From NCBI RefSeq assembly GCF_012985205.1, contig NZ_JABEKS010000001.1, forward strand, positions 1,302,001-1,366,000: DNA of 64,000 nt, given 5' to 3'. The notes under the pieces were generated by a model. That model did no database searches. It saw only the letters and a program-made list of their open reading frames with translations, and was not told the DNA's origin. Below, piece after piece: positions 42,925 through 50,353 of this stretch (position 1 is the stretch's first letter; each line of letters starts with the position of its first letter). This DNA is from Planctomonas sp. JC2975. Its GTDB lineage: Bacteria; Actinomycetota; Actinomycetes; Actinomycetales; Microbacteriaceae. Position numbers and translations under genes: made by a program.

Positions 42925-44955
42925 ATGAGCACAACTGCCCGGGTCGCCGTGGACGAGATCACGATGCCTTCTGGCGATCTCGGGCCGACCGATCCGCTCC
43001 CTCCCATCGCCGGAAGCGGCGACCTGCACAAAGATGCCGGCGGCGAAGGTCTCGACGACGAGATGCGGTTCGGCCTCGGCTACGGCAAGGTCGACACGGT
43101 GCTGCCGTACCTGATGCAGGACGGTTACTCGCGCGACCTGGAGGAGCGGCGGCATCCGATCGCCGTGCTGGAAGACGAGCGGATGCGTGCCGAGTTCCTG
43201 ATCGGACTCGGCGGCAGGCTGTGGTCGCTCGTCGACAAGCGAACCGGCCGCGAGCTGCTCCACAAGAACCCGGTGTTCCGTCCGGCGAATCTGGCGCTGC
43301 GCAACGCGTGGTTCGCCGGCGGCGTGGAATGGAACCTCGGGACGACCGGACACTGGCCGCTCACCTGCTCCCCGCTGCACACCGCGCGCGTTCGGCGTCC
43401 GGACGGCACAGAGGTGCTGCGCATGTACGAGTACGAGCGGATGCGCGGCCTCGTCGTGCGCATCGATGCGTCGCTCGCCCCCGACGCACCGCTTCTCGTC
43501 GTGACGGTGACGATCCGCAATCCGCGGGATGCCGAGGTTCCGGTCTACTGGTGGTCCAATATCGCGGTGCCCGAGCGGGACGACGTTCGTGTCGTGGCTC
43601 CTGCGGAGTCCGCGTACCGATTCGGCTACGAGGGCACCCTGTCGGTCGTGCCGTTCCCCGATGCTGCAGGCGACGGCGTCGACCGCAGCCACACCACGCG
43701 CTCACGCGATGCCGCCGACTACTTCTTCGAGCTGAACCGCACCACATTGCCGTGGATCGCTGCGCTCGACGGCGAGGGTGCCGGCTTGTTCCACGCGTCG
43801 ACGCCTCGCCTGCGCGGACGCAAGCTGTTCCTCTGGGGATCCGGTGCCGGCAGCGCGCACTGGCAGCGCTGGCTCACCGATGGCGAGCATCCATACCTGG
43901 AGATCCAGGCGGGGCTCGCGCGTACCCAGCTCGAGCATCTGCCCATGCCGGCGAACTCGTCGTGGCGCTGGACGGAGGTCTACGGGCTCGCCGAAGCCGA
44001 AGCGGATGCCGTGCACGGCTCCTGGAGCGACGCGGTGGCAGCAGCGGCGAAGGCCGTGGAGCGGGTGGGTGCGCCTCAAGTGCTCGCTCGGGAAGAGGCG
44101 CGCGACGATCGGGACGACGAGGTCGTTGACGTGCTGCAGCGGGCATCCGGATGGGGTGCACTCGAAGACGCCCGTCGCGCGAGCACCGGCGAGCCGGCGC
44201 TGTCCACCGCGGACACGCCGTTCATGGCAGGCGACCTCGGACCCGAGCAAGGGTGGTGGCTCACCGCGCTGAACGGAGCTTCGCCGGACGACGCATCCGC
44301 GTCGGCCGATGCAGCCATCGATCCGACAGCGGCGCCGCTGTCGTACCAGTCCGACCAGGCATGGGCCGTCGCAGTGGACTCTACCGACGGATGGCTCGCG
44401 TTGCTCCACGCCGGAGTGTTGGCCATCGCCCGCGGAGACTGGGCAGCGGCGACCGACGCCTGGCGTGCATCCGCCGCCGACACGGACAACGGCTGGGCCT
44501 GGCGCAACCTCGCGGTCGCCGCGATGCGCGATGGCGCTCCCGCGGCCGCCGCGGATGCCTACGCGCACGCCCGCAGCCTGCTTCCGCACCTGCTCCCCAT
44601 CAGCATCGAGGCCGTTGGCCAGCTTCTGGACAGCGATCGCGCGACCGACGCACTGACACTCATCGGGTCGCTGGACGCTGTGCACCGCACGGACGGTCGG
44701 ATCCGCTATGCGGAGGCGCGGGCGTCCCTCGCCGTCGGCGATGTCGAACGGTGCGGACGCGTGCTCGACGATGGCATCGAGATCGCCGACCTCAAGGAGG
44801 GCGAGGCCTCGCTCGACGGCCTCTGGCTGGACTACCAGGTGGCCCGCCTCGCGGCGCTCGATGGTGTTCCGGCCGACGAGACGTTGCGCGCAAGAGCCGC
44901 TCGCGAGTTCCCGCCGCCCGCGCGCTACGACTTCCGCATGCACGTGGAGGACTGA
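42925..44955 (+). CDS. DUF5107 protein with C-terminal TPR-like repeats, 676 aa
   Basis: A large cytoplasmic protein without signal peptide. Residues about 45-370 form a beta-rich region resembling galactose-mutarotase/GH-associated beta-sandwich domains, including EFLIGLGGRLWSLVDKRTGRELLHKNPVFRPANLALRNAWFAGGVEWNLGTTGHWP, the DUF5107 hallmark. Residues about 460-670 are helical repeats (AAATDAWRASAADTDNGWAWRNLAVAAMRDGAPAAAADAYAHARSLLP) of TPR type. In other genomes such proteins sit in carbohydrate loci; here it is divergent from a peptide-binding protein gene. ATG 42925 is 8 nt after CACGAT (42911-42916); an in-frame upstream extension to 42697 would run through the promoter. Activity unknown. 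Confidence 0.85.
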   Translation: MSTTARVAVDEITMPSGDLGPTDPLPPIAGSGDLHKDAGGEGLDDEMRFGLGYGKVDTVLPYLMQDGYSRDLEERRHPIAVLEDERMRAEFLIGLGGRLWSLVDKRTGRELLHKNPVFRPANLALRNAWFAGGVEWNLGTTGHWPLTCSPLHTARVRRPDGTEVLRMYEYERMRGLVVRIDASLAPDAPLLVVTVTIRNPRDAEVPVYWWSNIAVPERDDVRVVAPAESAYRFGYEGTLSVVPFPDAAGDGVDRSHTTRSRDAADYFFELNRTTLPWIAALDGEGAGLFHASTPRLRGRKLFLWGSGAGSAHWQRWLTDGEHPYLEIQAGLARTQLEHLPMPANSSWRWTEVYGLAEAEADAVHGSWSDAVAAAAKAVERVGAPQVLAREEARDDRDDEVVDVLQRASGWGALEDARRASTGEPALSTADTPFMAGDLGPEQGWWLTALNGASPDDASASADAAIDPTAAPLSYQSDQAWAVAVDSTDGWLALLHAGVLAIARGDWAAATDAWRASAADTDNGWAWRNLAVAAMRDGAPAAAADAYAHARSLLPHLLPISIEAVGQLLDSDRATDALTLIGSLDAVHRTDGRIRYAEARASLAVGDVERCGRVLDDGIEIADLKEGEASLDGLWLDYQVARLAALDGVPADETLRARAAREFPPPARYDFRMHVED

Positions 44956-44981
44956 CCACCGCCCGTCGATCGGGATACGAT
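44953..44981 (+). promoter_or_regulatory. Leaderless promoter of the DUF6412/yidC pair
   Basis: TGACCA (44953-44958), overlapping the stop of the previous gene, a 17-bp spacer, TACGAT (44976-44981), then 6 nt to ATG 44988. Confidence 0.6.
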
Positions 44982-44987
44982 CGGCGC

Positions 44988-45269
44988 ATGCTCCGTCGCC
45001 TCATTCCCGTGCTGCTGACCGCGCTCGTCGCAGTCGCCGGGTTCGAGGTGACGCCGGGCGGCGCCGCGAGCCTGCTGCTGGCCGCAGCGCTCGCGGCAGC
45101 CGTGGCGACCGCAGCGGCGCGGATGCTCGCGCGCACCGCCGCGCGGACCCGTCCCGTCCGCATCGCCTCGGCCCGCGAGGCATGGCTCGACGCCACGGTG
45201 GCGCTCTCCCCCACGCATACGGATGCCCGCGCCATGATGCGTCCGCGGCCTCCGTCGATCGCATCCTGA
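44988..45269 (+). CDS. Small membrane protein, DUF6412 type, 93 aa
   Basis: A 93-residue protein with two hydrophobic helices (IPVLLTALVAVAGF; AASLLLAAALAAAVATAAARM) followed by a basic cytoplasmic tail ending in ARMLARTAARTRPVRIASAREAWLDATVALSPTHTDARAMMRPRPPSIAS. This matches small proteins annotated DUF6412 that precede a short YidC paralogue in actinobacteria. The start ATG 44988 is 6 nt after TACGAT, so the transcript is leaderless. The larger open frame that runs into it from 44151 is out of register with the upstream gene and is not coding. The partner yidC gene lies 120 nt downstream. I infer a joint role in membrane protein insertion. Confidence 0.75.
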   Translation: MLRRLIPVLLTALVAVAGFEVTPGGAASLLLAAALAAAVATAAARMLARTAARTRPVRIASAREAWLDATVALSPTHTDARAMMRPRPPSIAS

Positions 45270-45389
45270 CGACGCCGCACGCCTGAGCCTTCGTCTCACG
45301 TCGGCGTCTCTGGCCGCGCGGCACTCGCGCGGAACGCGCCGATGCGCGTACTCGCCACCTTCTCCTTAGGAGACGTCAGGACTCACTTC

Positions 45390-46130
45390 ATGGACCCGTT
45401 TTCCTTCCCGCCGTTCGCGGCGGTGCTGGGCGGAGCATCCGCTCTCATCACCTCGATGGCCGACACGATCGCCGGCGCCGTGCCGACCGGCGTCGCTGTG
45501 CTCATCGCCATCGCGATAGCCACGCTCGCCGTGCGCGCGGCGCTCATTCCGGTCGGCCTGTCGTCGGCGCGCGCGCAAGTCGCTCGCGCTCGGCTCGCAC
45601 CGCGCATCCGCGAGCTGCAGAAGCGGCACGCGAAGGAAGCCCCCCGCCTCGCCAGCGCGACGCAGGAGCTCTACAGGGCAGAGGGCGTCTCGCCGTTCGC
45701 CGGCATGCTGCCTTCGCTGTTCCAAGTTCCGATCGTCTCCGTCGTGTACGGCGTGTTCACGCGGGTCACCATCGCGGGCCAGACCAACGCACTGCTCGCC
45801 CACACGGTTCTCGGAACACCGCTCGGGGCATCCTTCGCCGGGCTGGCGGCGGCAGGAGCAGTCGGCCAGCTGGTGCTCCCTCTGTCACTGCTCGTGGTGA
45901 TCGCAGCGATCGCGCTTCTCTCTCGGTGCCTCGCCATCCGGAGCGCACGACTCATGGATCCCACGGCGCCCGATCCGACGCGCCTCGCGCGTGTCCTCAG
46001 CTGGCTGCCGCTGCTCGCTGTCGTCTTCGCCGCTCTGGTGCCTGTTGCGGCATCCGTGTACCTGGCGGTGTCGATGGCCTGGACCGGCGTCGAGCGGACG
46101 CTCGCCACGCGCCGCTGGCTCACGGTCTGA
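45390..46130 (+). CDS. yidC: YidC/Oxa1-family membrane protein insertase paralogue, 246 aa
   Basis: A short YidC-type insertase. The conserved core begins with ALIPVGLSSARAQVARARLAPRIRELQKRHAKEAPRLASATQELYRAEGVSPFAGMLPSLFQVPIVSVVYGVF: the positive groove residues and the amphipathic coiled coil between helices 1 and 2 are both visible. There is no long periplasmic domain, as expected for Gram-positives, and the basic C-tail is short. I chose ATG 45390 (MDPFSFPP) after TCAGGA; the upstream ATG 45342 in the same frame is possible. This is likely the secondary YidC paired with DUF6412, not the main insertase of the rnpA-yidC-jag locus. Its last 11 nt overlap the convergent sigma factor gene. Confidence 0.88.
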   Translation: MDPFSFPPFAAVLGGASALITSMADTIAGAVPTGVAVLIAIAIATLAVRAALIPVGLSSARAQVARARLAPRIRELQKRHAKEAPRLASATQELYRAEGVSPFAGMLPSLFQVPIVSVVYGVFTRVTIAGQTNALLAHTVLGTPLGASFAGLAAAGAVGQLVLPLSLLVVIAAIALLSRCLAIRSARLMDPTAPDPTRLARVLSWLPLLAVVFAALVPVAASVYLAVSMAWTGVERTLATRRWLTV

Positions 46131-47046
46131 ATGCCGCGCCCTCGAAGACGGAGACGCGCGCGATCCCGTCGACGCGCGCGTCGAGGACGGCCACGCCGTA
46201 TCGACCGCCCTTCCACGTGACCAGGGCGGCCGGCTGTCCGTTCGCCACGGTCGGCTGCATCGCCCACTCGCCCGCCGTGCCGACAGCGGCCTCGAAAACG
46301 GATGCACAGGCATCCCGTCCACGGAAGCAGTCGCCGGACGGCATCAGCTCGAGGGAAGCGTCCGCTCTCAGCACGGCGAGGAGCGGGGCGACCTCGCCGC
46401 TCTGGAACGCCGTGATATAGGCGTCGAGGAGGCGCCGGGCGACGGGATCGAGGGGCTCGACCACGTCGTCCGGCGTGCGGCGTCCGTCGCCGAGTCGCGA
46501 CCTCGCGCGCTGCAGAGAGCTCTTCACAGCGGCGACTGTGGTGTCCAGCATGAGCGCGACGTCGGCAGCGGAGAAGTCGAGCACCTCTCGCAACAGGAAC
46601 ACGGCTCGCTGGCGCGGACCGAGCAGCTGAAGCGCGGCGATGAACGCGAGCCGGAGGTCGTCGCCGTCGCCCGGCGCGGGCTGAACCCAACGTTCGGGTG
46701 CGTCGACGTCGGTCGGCAGATCGACGTCCGGTCGCAGTTCGAGAGGCAGCACGCGACGCGATCGGGAACGCAGTGCGTCGAGGCAGACGTTGATCGCGAT
46801 GCGGTGCAGCCAGGTGCGCACCGACGAGCGGTGGTCGAAGCCGTCCCAGGCGCGCCAGGCCTTGAGCTGCGTCTCCTGGACCGCGTCCTCTGCATCGTCC
46901 CATGAGCCGAGCATGCGGTAGGCGTGCGCGACGAGCTCGTTCCTGAGGGACGCGACCGTGTCGTCGAACGTGGCGATCTGGTCGGTGCGCGTCTGCGCGA
47001 GGTCGCCTCGATCCGGTGTCACACGTTCAGTATCGACCGCAACCAT
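46120..47046 (-). CDS. ECF sigma factor with C-terminal SnoaL-like domain (SigG/SigX5-like), 308 aa
   Basis: RNA polymerase sigma-70 factor of the extracytoplasmic function type, with region 2 at about 30-100 (VASLRNELVAHAYRMLGSWDDAEDAVQETQLKAWRAWDGF), region 4 at about 130-185 (LGPRQRAVFLLREVLDFSAADVALMLDTTVAAVKSSLQRAR) and a SnoaL-like domain at about 195-308. Such fused-SnoaL ECFs (the TIGR02960/SigG type and related groups) are usually controlled by their own C-terminal domain rather than a separate anti-sigma factor; none is encoded here. GTG/ATG choice: ATG 47046 lies within the 3' end of the upstream hydrolase gene, which overlaps by 28 nt. Its 3' end overlaps yidC by 11 nt. Confidence 0.92.
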   Translation of the reverse strand: MVAVDTERVTPDRGDLAQTRTDQIATFDDTVASLRNELVAHAYRMLGSWDDAEDAVQETQLKAWRAWDGFDHRSSVRTWLHRIAINVCLDALRSRSRRVLPLELRPDVDLPTDVDAPERWVQPAPGDGDDLRLAFIAALQLLGPRQRAVFLLREVLDFSAADVALMLDTTVAAVKSSLQRARSRLGDGRRTPDDVVEPLDPVARRLLDAYITAFQSGEVAPLLAVLRADASLELMPSGDCFRGRDACASVFEAAVGTAGEWAMQPTVANGQPAALVTWKGGRYGVAVLDARVDGIARVSVFEGAAFRP

Positions 47047-48047
47047 GTCGCTCCCTCCGCGATCGCGTCGTCCGCGACCCGGGTTCGTCCCGCCGTCATC
47101 TGGAAGGTGTGCAGCTGATCCTCGTAGGCGTCCAGTCGCGTCTGCACGCCGGCGGAGTGCAGACGCTCGGCCAGCATCCTGCTGTCATCGAGCAGCGACT
47201 CCTCGGCGCCGACCTGAAGGTAGACCGGCGGGAAGCCACGGAGATCGGTGAACAGGGGTGCGGCCGCCGGGTCCCGTGGATCCGTGCCCGCCAGATAGCC
47301 ATCAGCCAGAGCGCGCACCACCTCGCGGGTGAAGAACGGATCGGATCCGGTGTCGTACGACCCGCCCATCGCCTCGAAGTCCGTCGATGCGGACGCGAGG
47401 AGGAGTCCCGCCGGCATCGGCAGGCCATCGTCGCGGACCCGGGCGGCGAGGCCGATGGCGAGGGTCGCCCCGACGGAGTCTCCGACGATGGCGATCCGAC
47501 GCTCGCCGGCCGGCTGCGCCTGGTCGCGGGAGCGCCGAGCGGCGGATGCGAGCAGTTCGCGATACGCCTCGAAGACCGTGTCCGGCTGCGAAGGGAACGT
47601 GTGGTCGGGGACAAGACCGTACTCGACCGCGAAGACCGGGATGCCGCTCGCCGCCGCCAGGTGACCGAACATGCGTTGGTGGGTGGTCGCCGATCCGCCG
47701 ACGAAGCCCCCGCCGTGGATCGCGAGGATGACGGCATCCGAATCCGAACCGGATGCTGACGCGGACGCACCACTGGAGCTCTGGTCGGAAGTCCCGGGCC
47801 GGCTCGCGTTCGGCGTGAGCCAGAGCCCGGAAGGATGCGCCATCCGCTCGACGGTCACGCCCTCCGGCTGTGCGCCGAGTTCCTCCCACGTTGTCGGCTC
47901 ACCGCGGGCGACGGCCTCCCAGTGCGCACGGTTGAGGCGTTCCGCGCCGAGATCCCGAGCAGCGGATCGCGCTGTCACGTCGGCCGAAGTGGCCGACGGT
48001 GCGGCCGTCGTCGTCGATGCTGCAGATGTGGTTGCTGTCGTCTTCAC
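47019..48047 (-). CDS. Alpha/beta hydrolase, hormone-sensitive lipase type, 342 aa
   Basis: Carboxylesterase-like hydrolase. Oxyanion-hole motif HGGGFVGG (111-118), nucleophile elbow IVGDSVGA with Ser191, the acid near VGAEESLLDDS (about 295-305) and His in YEDQLHTFQM (about 315-324). The usual length is about 310, and the N-terminus is longer and Ser/Thr-rich, so the start is uncertain; GTG 48047 was chosen because further upstream the frame enters the GntR operator palindrome. It shares strand and a 28-nt overlap with the sigma factor gene, suggesting a functional link seen for similar sigma-hydrolase pairs. Divergent from the GntR gene, with about 145 nt between. Confidence 0.88.
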   Translation of the reverse strand: MKTTATTSAASTTTAAPSATSADVTARSAARDLGAERLNRAHWEAVARGEPTTWEELGAQPEGVTVERMAHPSGLWLTPNASRPGTSDQSSSGASASASGSDSDAVILAIHGGGFVGGSATTHQRMFGHLAAASGIPVFAVEYGLVPDHTFPSQPDTVFEAYRELLASAARRSRDQAQPAGERRIAIVGDSVGATLAIGLAARVRDDGLPMPAGLLLASASTDFEAMGGSYDTGSDPFFTREVVRALADGYLAGTDPRDPAAAPLFTDLRGFPPVYLQVGAEESLLDDSRMLAERLHSAGVQTRLDAYEDQLHTFQMTAGRTRVADDAIAEGATWLRSILNV

Positions 48048-48158
48048 ACAAGGACAGACGACGAACCGGGCCGCGAGGAATCGCGACGGCCGAACTCCGC
48101 CGAAGTTCGCAGCACTCGTCCACTGGCCGAGACGGATCGAAAAAGTTCCGGGCCACTG

Positions 48159-48186
48159 GTCCATTAGTCGACTAATGGACTAACAT
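48159..48186 (+). promoter_or_regulatory. 22-bp perfect palindrome and leaderless promoter of the GntR-ABC operon
   Basis: The palindrome 48159-48180 has half-site GTCCATTAGTC and its reverse complement. TAACAT (48181-48186) directly follows as the -10, 6 nt before GTG 48193. The palindrome thus fills the spacer, the ideal place for the GntR protein to block transcription. Confidence 0.75.
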
Positions 48187-48192
48187 GATGAC

Positions 48193-48558
48193 GTGTTCTC
48201 CGGAGATGCGCCGATCTTCCAGCAGCTCGCCGACAAGATCGCCGACGACATCGTGGCCGGCGTGTACCCGGAGGAGACAGCCGTTCCGTCGGCCACAGAC
48301 TTCGCCACGTTCCATCAGATGAATCCTGCGACCGCCAGCAAAGGCGTCAACCTGCTCGTCGACCTCGGCGCGCTCTACAAGAAGCGGGGAATCGGCATGT
48401 TCGTGGCACCCGGCGCACTGGACCTGTTGCGCAAACTACGACGCGACGAGTTCCGGACGCGATACATGCGCCCGTTGCTCGACGAGGCGCGAATGCTGGG
48501 AATCGAACCACACGAGCTCCACTCGATGCTCGACGACGAAGAAGGGGGCCGGTCGTGA
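48193..48558 (+). CDS. GntR-family regulator, YtrA type, 121 aa
   Basis: Short GntR repressor: the winged helix-turn-helix (residues 5-75, PIFQQLADKIADDIVAGVYPEETAVPSATDFATFHQMNPATASKGVNLLVDLGALYKKRGIGMFV) followed by a roughly 45-residue dimerisation helix pair. This is the YtrA layout, in which the regulator controls a downstream ABC exporter operon. The leaderless GTG start is supported by TAACAT 6 nt upstream. The 4-nt GTGA overlap with the ATPase gene indicates coupled translation. It most probably binds the 22-bp palindrome at 48159 and is relieved by a small molecule or cell-wall stress. Confidence 0.92.
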   Translation: MFSGDAPIFQQLADKIADDIVAGVYPEETAVPSATDFATFHQMNPATASKGVNLLVDLGALYKKRGIGMFVAPGALDLLRKLRRDEFRTRYMRPLLDEARMLGIEPHELHSMLDDEEGGRS

Positions 48559-49472
48559 CGAACGCGATCGATCTGCAGTCCGTCTCCCGCGCCTACGGCG
48601 GCGCGAAGGCTCTCGACGACGTGAGCCTCGCCGTTCCGGAGGGAAGCATCCTGGGCCTGCTCGGCCGCAACGGGGCCGGCAAGACCACGCTCATGTCGCT
48701 CGTCGCCGGACAGGACCGGCCGTCGTCCGGCACGGTGACCATCGACGGTCACCGGCCGTTCGAGAACGAGAGCGCGCTGCGGAAGACCATCTTCGTGCGC
48801 GACAACCAGCGCTACCCCGATCGCTACCGTCTCCACCACGTGCTGCGCATCGCACCGGCGTTCGCGCCGAACTGGAGCGCGGAGGTCGCCGCCGAGATCG
48901 TGGACGGCCTGCGAATCCCGGAGAAGACGCCCATCAAGAAGTTCTCCAGAGGCCAGCTCTCCGCGGTGGCGATCGTGCTGGGCATAGCGTCGCGCTCGCC
49001 GATCACCCTGCTCGACGAGCCGTACCTCGGCCTCGATGTCACGGCGCGATGGTTCTTCCACGACATCCTGCTGCGCGACTACACGGAGCACCCGCGCACG
49101 ATCATCCTGTCCACGCACCTCATCGACGAGTCGGAGGCGCTGTTCGACAGGGTCGTGATCCTCGACCGCGGACGCGTCTGCGTCGACGCGGAGAGCGACG
49201 CCGTGTCGGAACTCGCGTTCGTCCTCAGCGGGCCATCGGATGCCGTCGACCGGCTCTCCGCCCCGCTCGACGTCCTCAGCGGTCACGCCGTGCCAGGTCT
49301 GAAGTCCGTGACCGTGCGCGGCTCCGCCGACGTAGACCTCCTCAGCGATGCCAGGGCGGCTGGCGTACAGGTCTCGCGCACGTCGCTGCAGGAGCTCGTC
49401 GCGGCATTCGGTGCGGATGCCCAGGCACCCGCCGTTGAAACCACTCCCTCGCAGAAGGGCACACGCCGATGA
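48555..49472 (+). CDS. ABC exporter ATPase (YtrB-like), 305 aa
   Basis: ATPase of an ABC exporter. Walker A GRNGAGKTT (about 37-45), Walker B with D-loop TLLDEPYLGLDV (about 155-166) and H-loop ILSTHLIDE. The signature is degenerate: KKFSRGQLSAVAI instead of LSGGQ, with Arg in place of the first Gly. The C-terminal 70 residues form a regulatory-type extension. The start is GTG 48555, overlapping the GntR gene. The permease gene follows with an ATGA overlap, so the three form one operon. Transport of an antibiotic or lipid-cycle compound is inferred from YtrA-type homologues only. Confidence 0.9.
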   Translation: MTNAIDLQSVSRAYGGAKALDDVSLAVPEGSILGLLGRNGAGKTTLMSLVAGQDRPSSGTVTIDGHRPFENESALRKTIFVRDNQRYPDRYRLHHVLRIAPAFAPNWSAEVAAEIVDGLRIPEKTPIKKFSRGQLSAVAIVLGIASRSPITLLDEPYLGLDVTARWFFHDILLRDYTEHPRTIILSTHLIDESEALFDRVVILDRGRVCVDAESDAVSELAFVLSGPSDAVDRLSAPLDVLSGHAVPGLKSVTVRGSADVDLLSDARAAGVQVSRTSLQELVAAFGADAQAPAVETTPSQKGTRR

Positions 49473-50179
49473 ATACGGTCGTTTCAGCCGTGAAGCTTCA
49501 TCTCAACCAGCGTCGGGGCACGTTCCTGACCCCGCTGCTCATCACCGGTATCGTCGCCGTCGTCTCGGTGCTGATCTCGCTCATCTTCTGGCGTGCTGGC
49601 AGCCAGCCCGGTTCGCCCGCCTGGGTCCTCTCCAGCCAGAGCAATCCGGGCATCGTGTACGCCCTCGGCGGGTTCCTCGTCTACTTCGGGGTGGCGTCGG
49701 TGGCGATGACCTATCCCTTCGCGCTCACCCTCGGATGCACCAGACGCGGTTTCGTCCTTGGAACCCTGGTCTGGGAGGCCGTCGTCTCCGCGTACGTCGC
49801 CGTAGTCTTCCTGGTCTTGAACGGCCTGGAGCAGGCCACCGACCACTGGTTCGTCGGCTTCTACGTCTTCGACATCTATGTGCTCGGAGCGGGGGATCCG
49901 TGGCGGCTTCTGGCCACCGTCTTCCTCGGAGTGCTGGGGTTCCTCGCCGTCGGAGGCGTGTTCGCCGCCTCGTGGGTGCGCTTCGGAAGTCGCGGTCCGC
50001 AGCTGCTCGCCATCGGATTGCTCGTCGCCATCGGCATCACGCTGATCCTCATCGTGCCCGATCTCGGCACGATCTTCGCGGGATTCCAGCTCTGGTGGCT
50101 CGCGGTCGCCGCAGGCGTCGTCATCCTGCTCGCTTTCGCCGGCACGTGGCTGTTCCTGCGCACGGCCGTCGTGCGATAG
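49469..50179 (+). CDS. ABC exporter permease, 236 aa
   Basis: Membrane subunit with six hydrophobic helices: TPLLITGIVAVVSVLISLIFW, PGIVYALGGFLVYFGVASVAMTYPFALTLG, FVLGTLVWEAVVSAYVAVVFLVLNG, LATVFLGVLGFLAVGGVFAASW, LLAIGLLVAIGITLILIVPDLG, and LWWLAVAAGVVILLAFAGTWLFLR. The basic pair TRRGF after helix 2 is cytoplasmic. It lacks the long extracellular domains of MacB-type permeases and fits ABC-2-like exporters paired with YtrB-type ATPases. The ATG overlaps the ATPase TGA by 4 nt. A 17-bp hairpin terminator lies 110 nt past its stop. Confidence 0.88.
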   Translation: MNTVVSAVKLHLNQRRGTFLTPLLITGIVAVVSVLISLIFWRAGSQPGSPAWVLSSQSNPGIVYALGGFLVYFGVASVAMTYPFALTLGCTRRGFVLGTLVWEAVVSAYVAVVFLVLNGLEQATDHWFVGFYVFDIYVLGAGDPWRLLATVFLGVLGFLAVGGVFAASWVRFGSRGPQLLAIGLLVAIGITLILIVPDLGTIFAGFQLWWLAVAAGVVILLAFAGTWLFLRTAVVR

Positions 50180-50290
50180 AGGACCCTTCCGACGGCAGTC
50201 CGGGCAACACGCCGCGGATGCCGGACGCCTCGCCGGAACGCGGCACGGACTGCCGCAGAAGCGCACGTGTTCAAGGACGCATAAGGAAGT

Positions 50291-50333
50291 GGTGCCCGGT
50301 ACGGAGGCTATTCGGACCTCCGTACCGGGCACC
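50291..50333. terminator. Strong bidirectional hairpin terminator
   Basis: Perfect 17-bp stem (50291-50307 with 50317-50333) and a 9-nt loop, lying 21 nt past the nrdB stop and about 110 nt past the ABC permease stop, between the convergent transcripts. Confidence 0.85.
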
Positions 50334-50353
50334 GCTGCTCAGACGAGCCGGTG

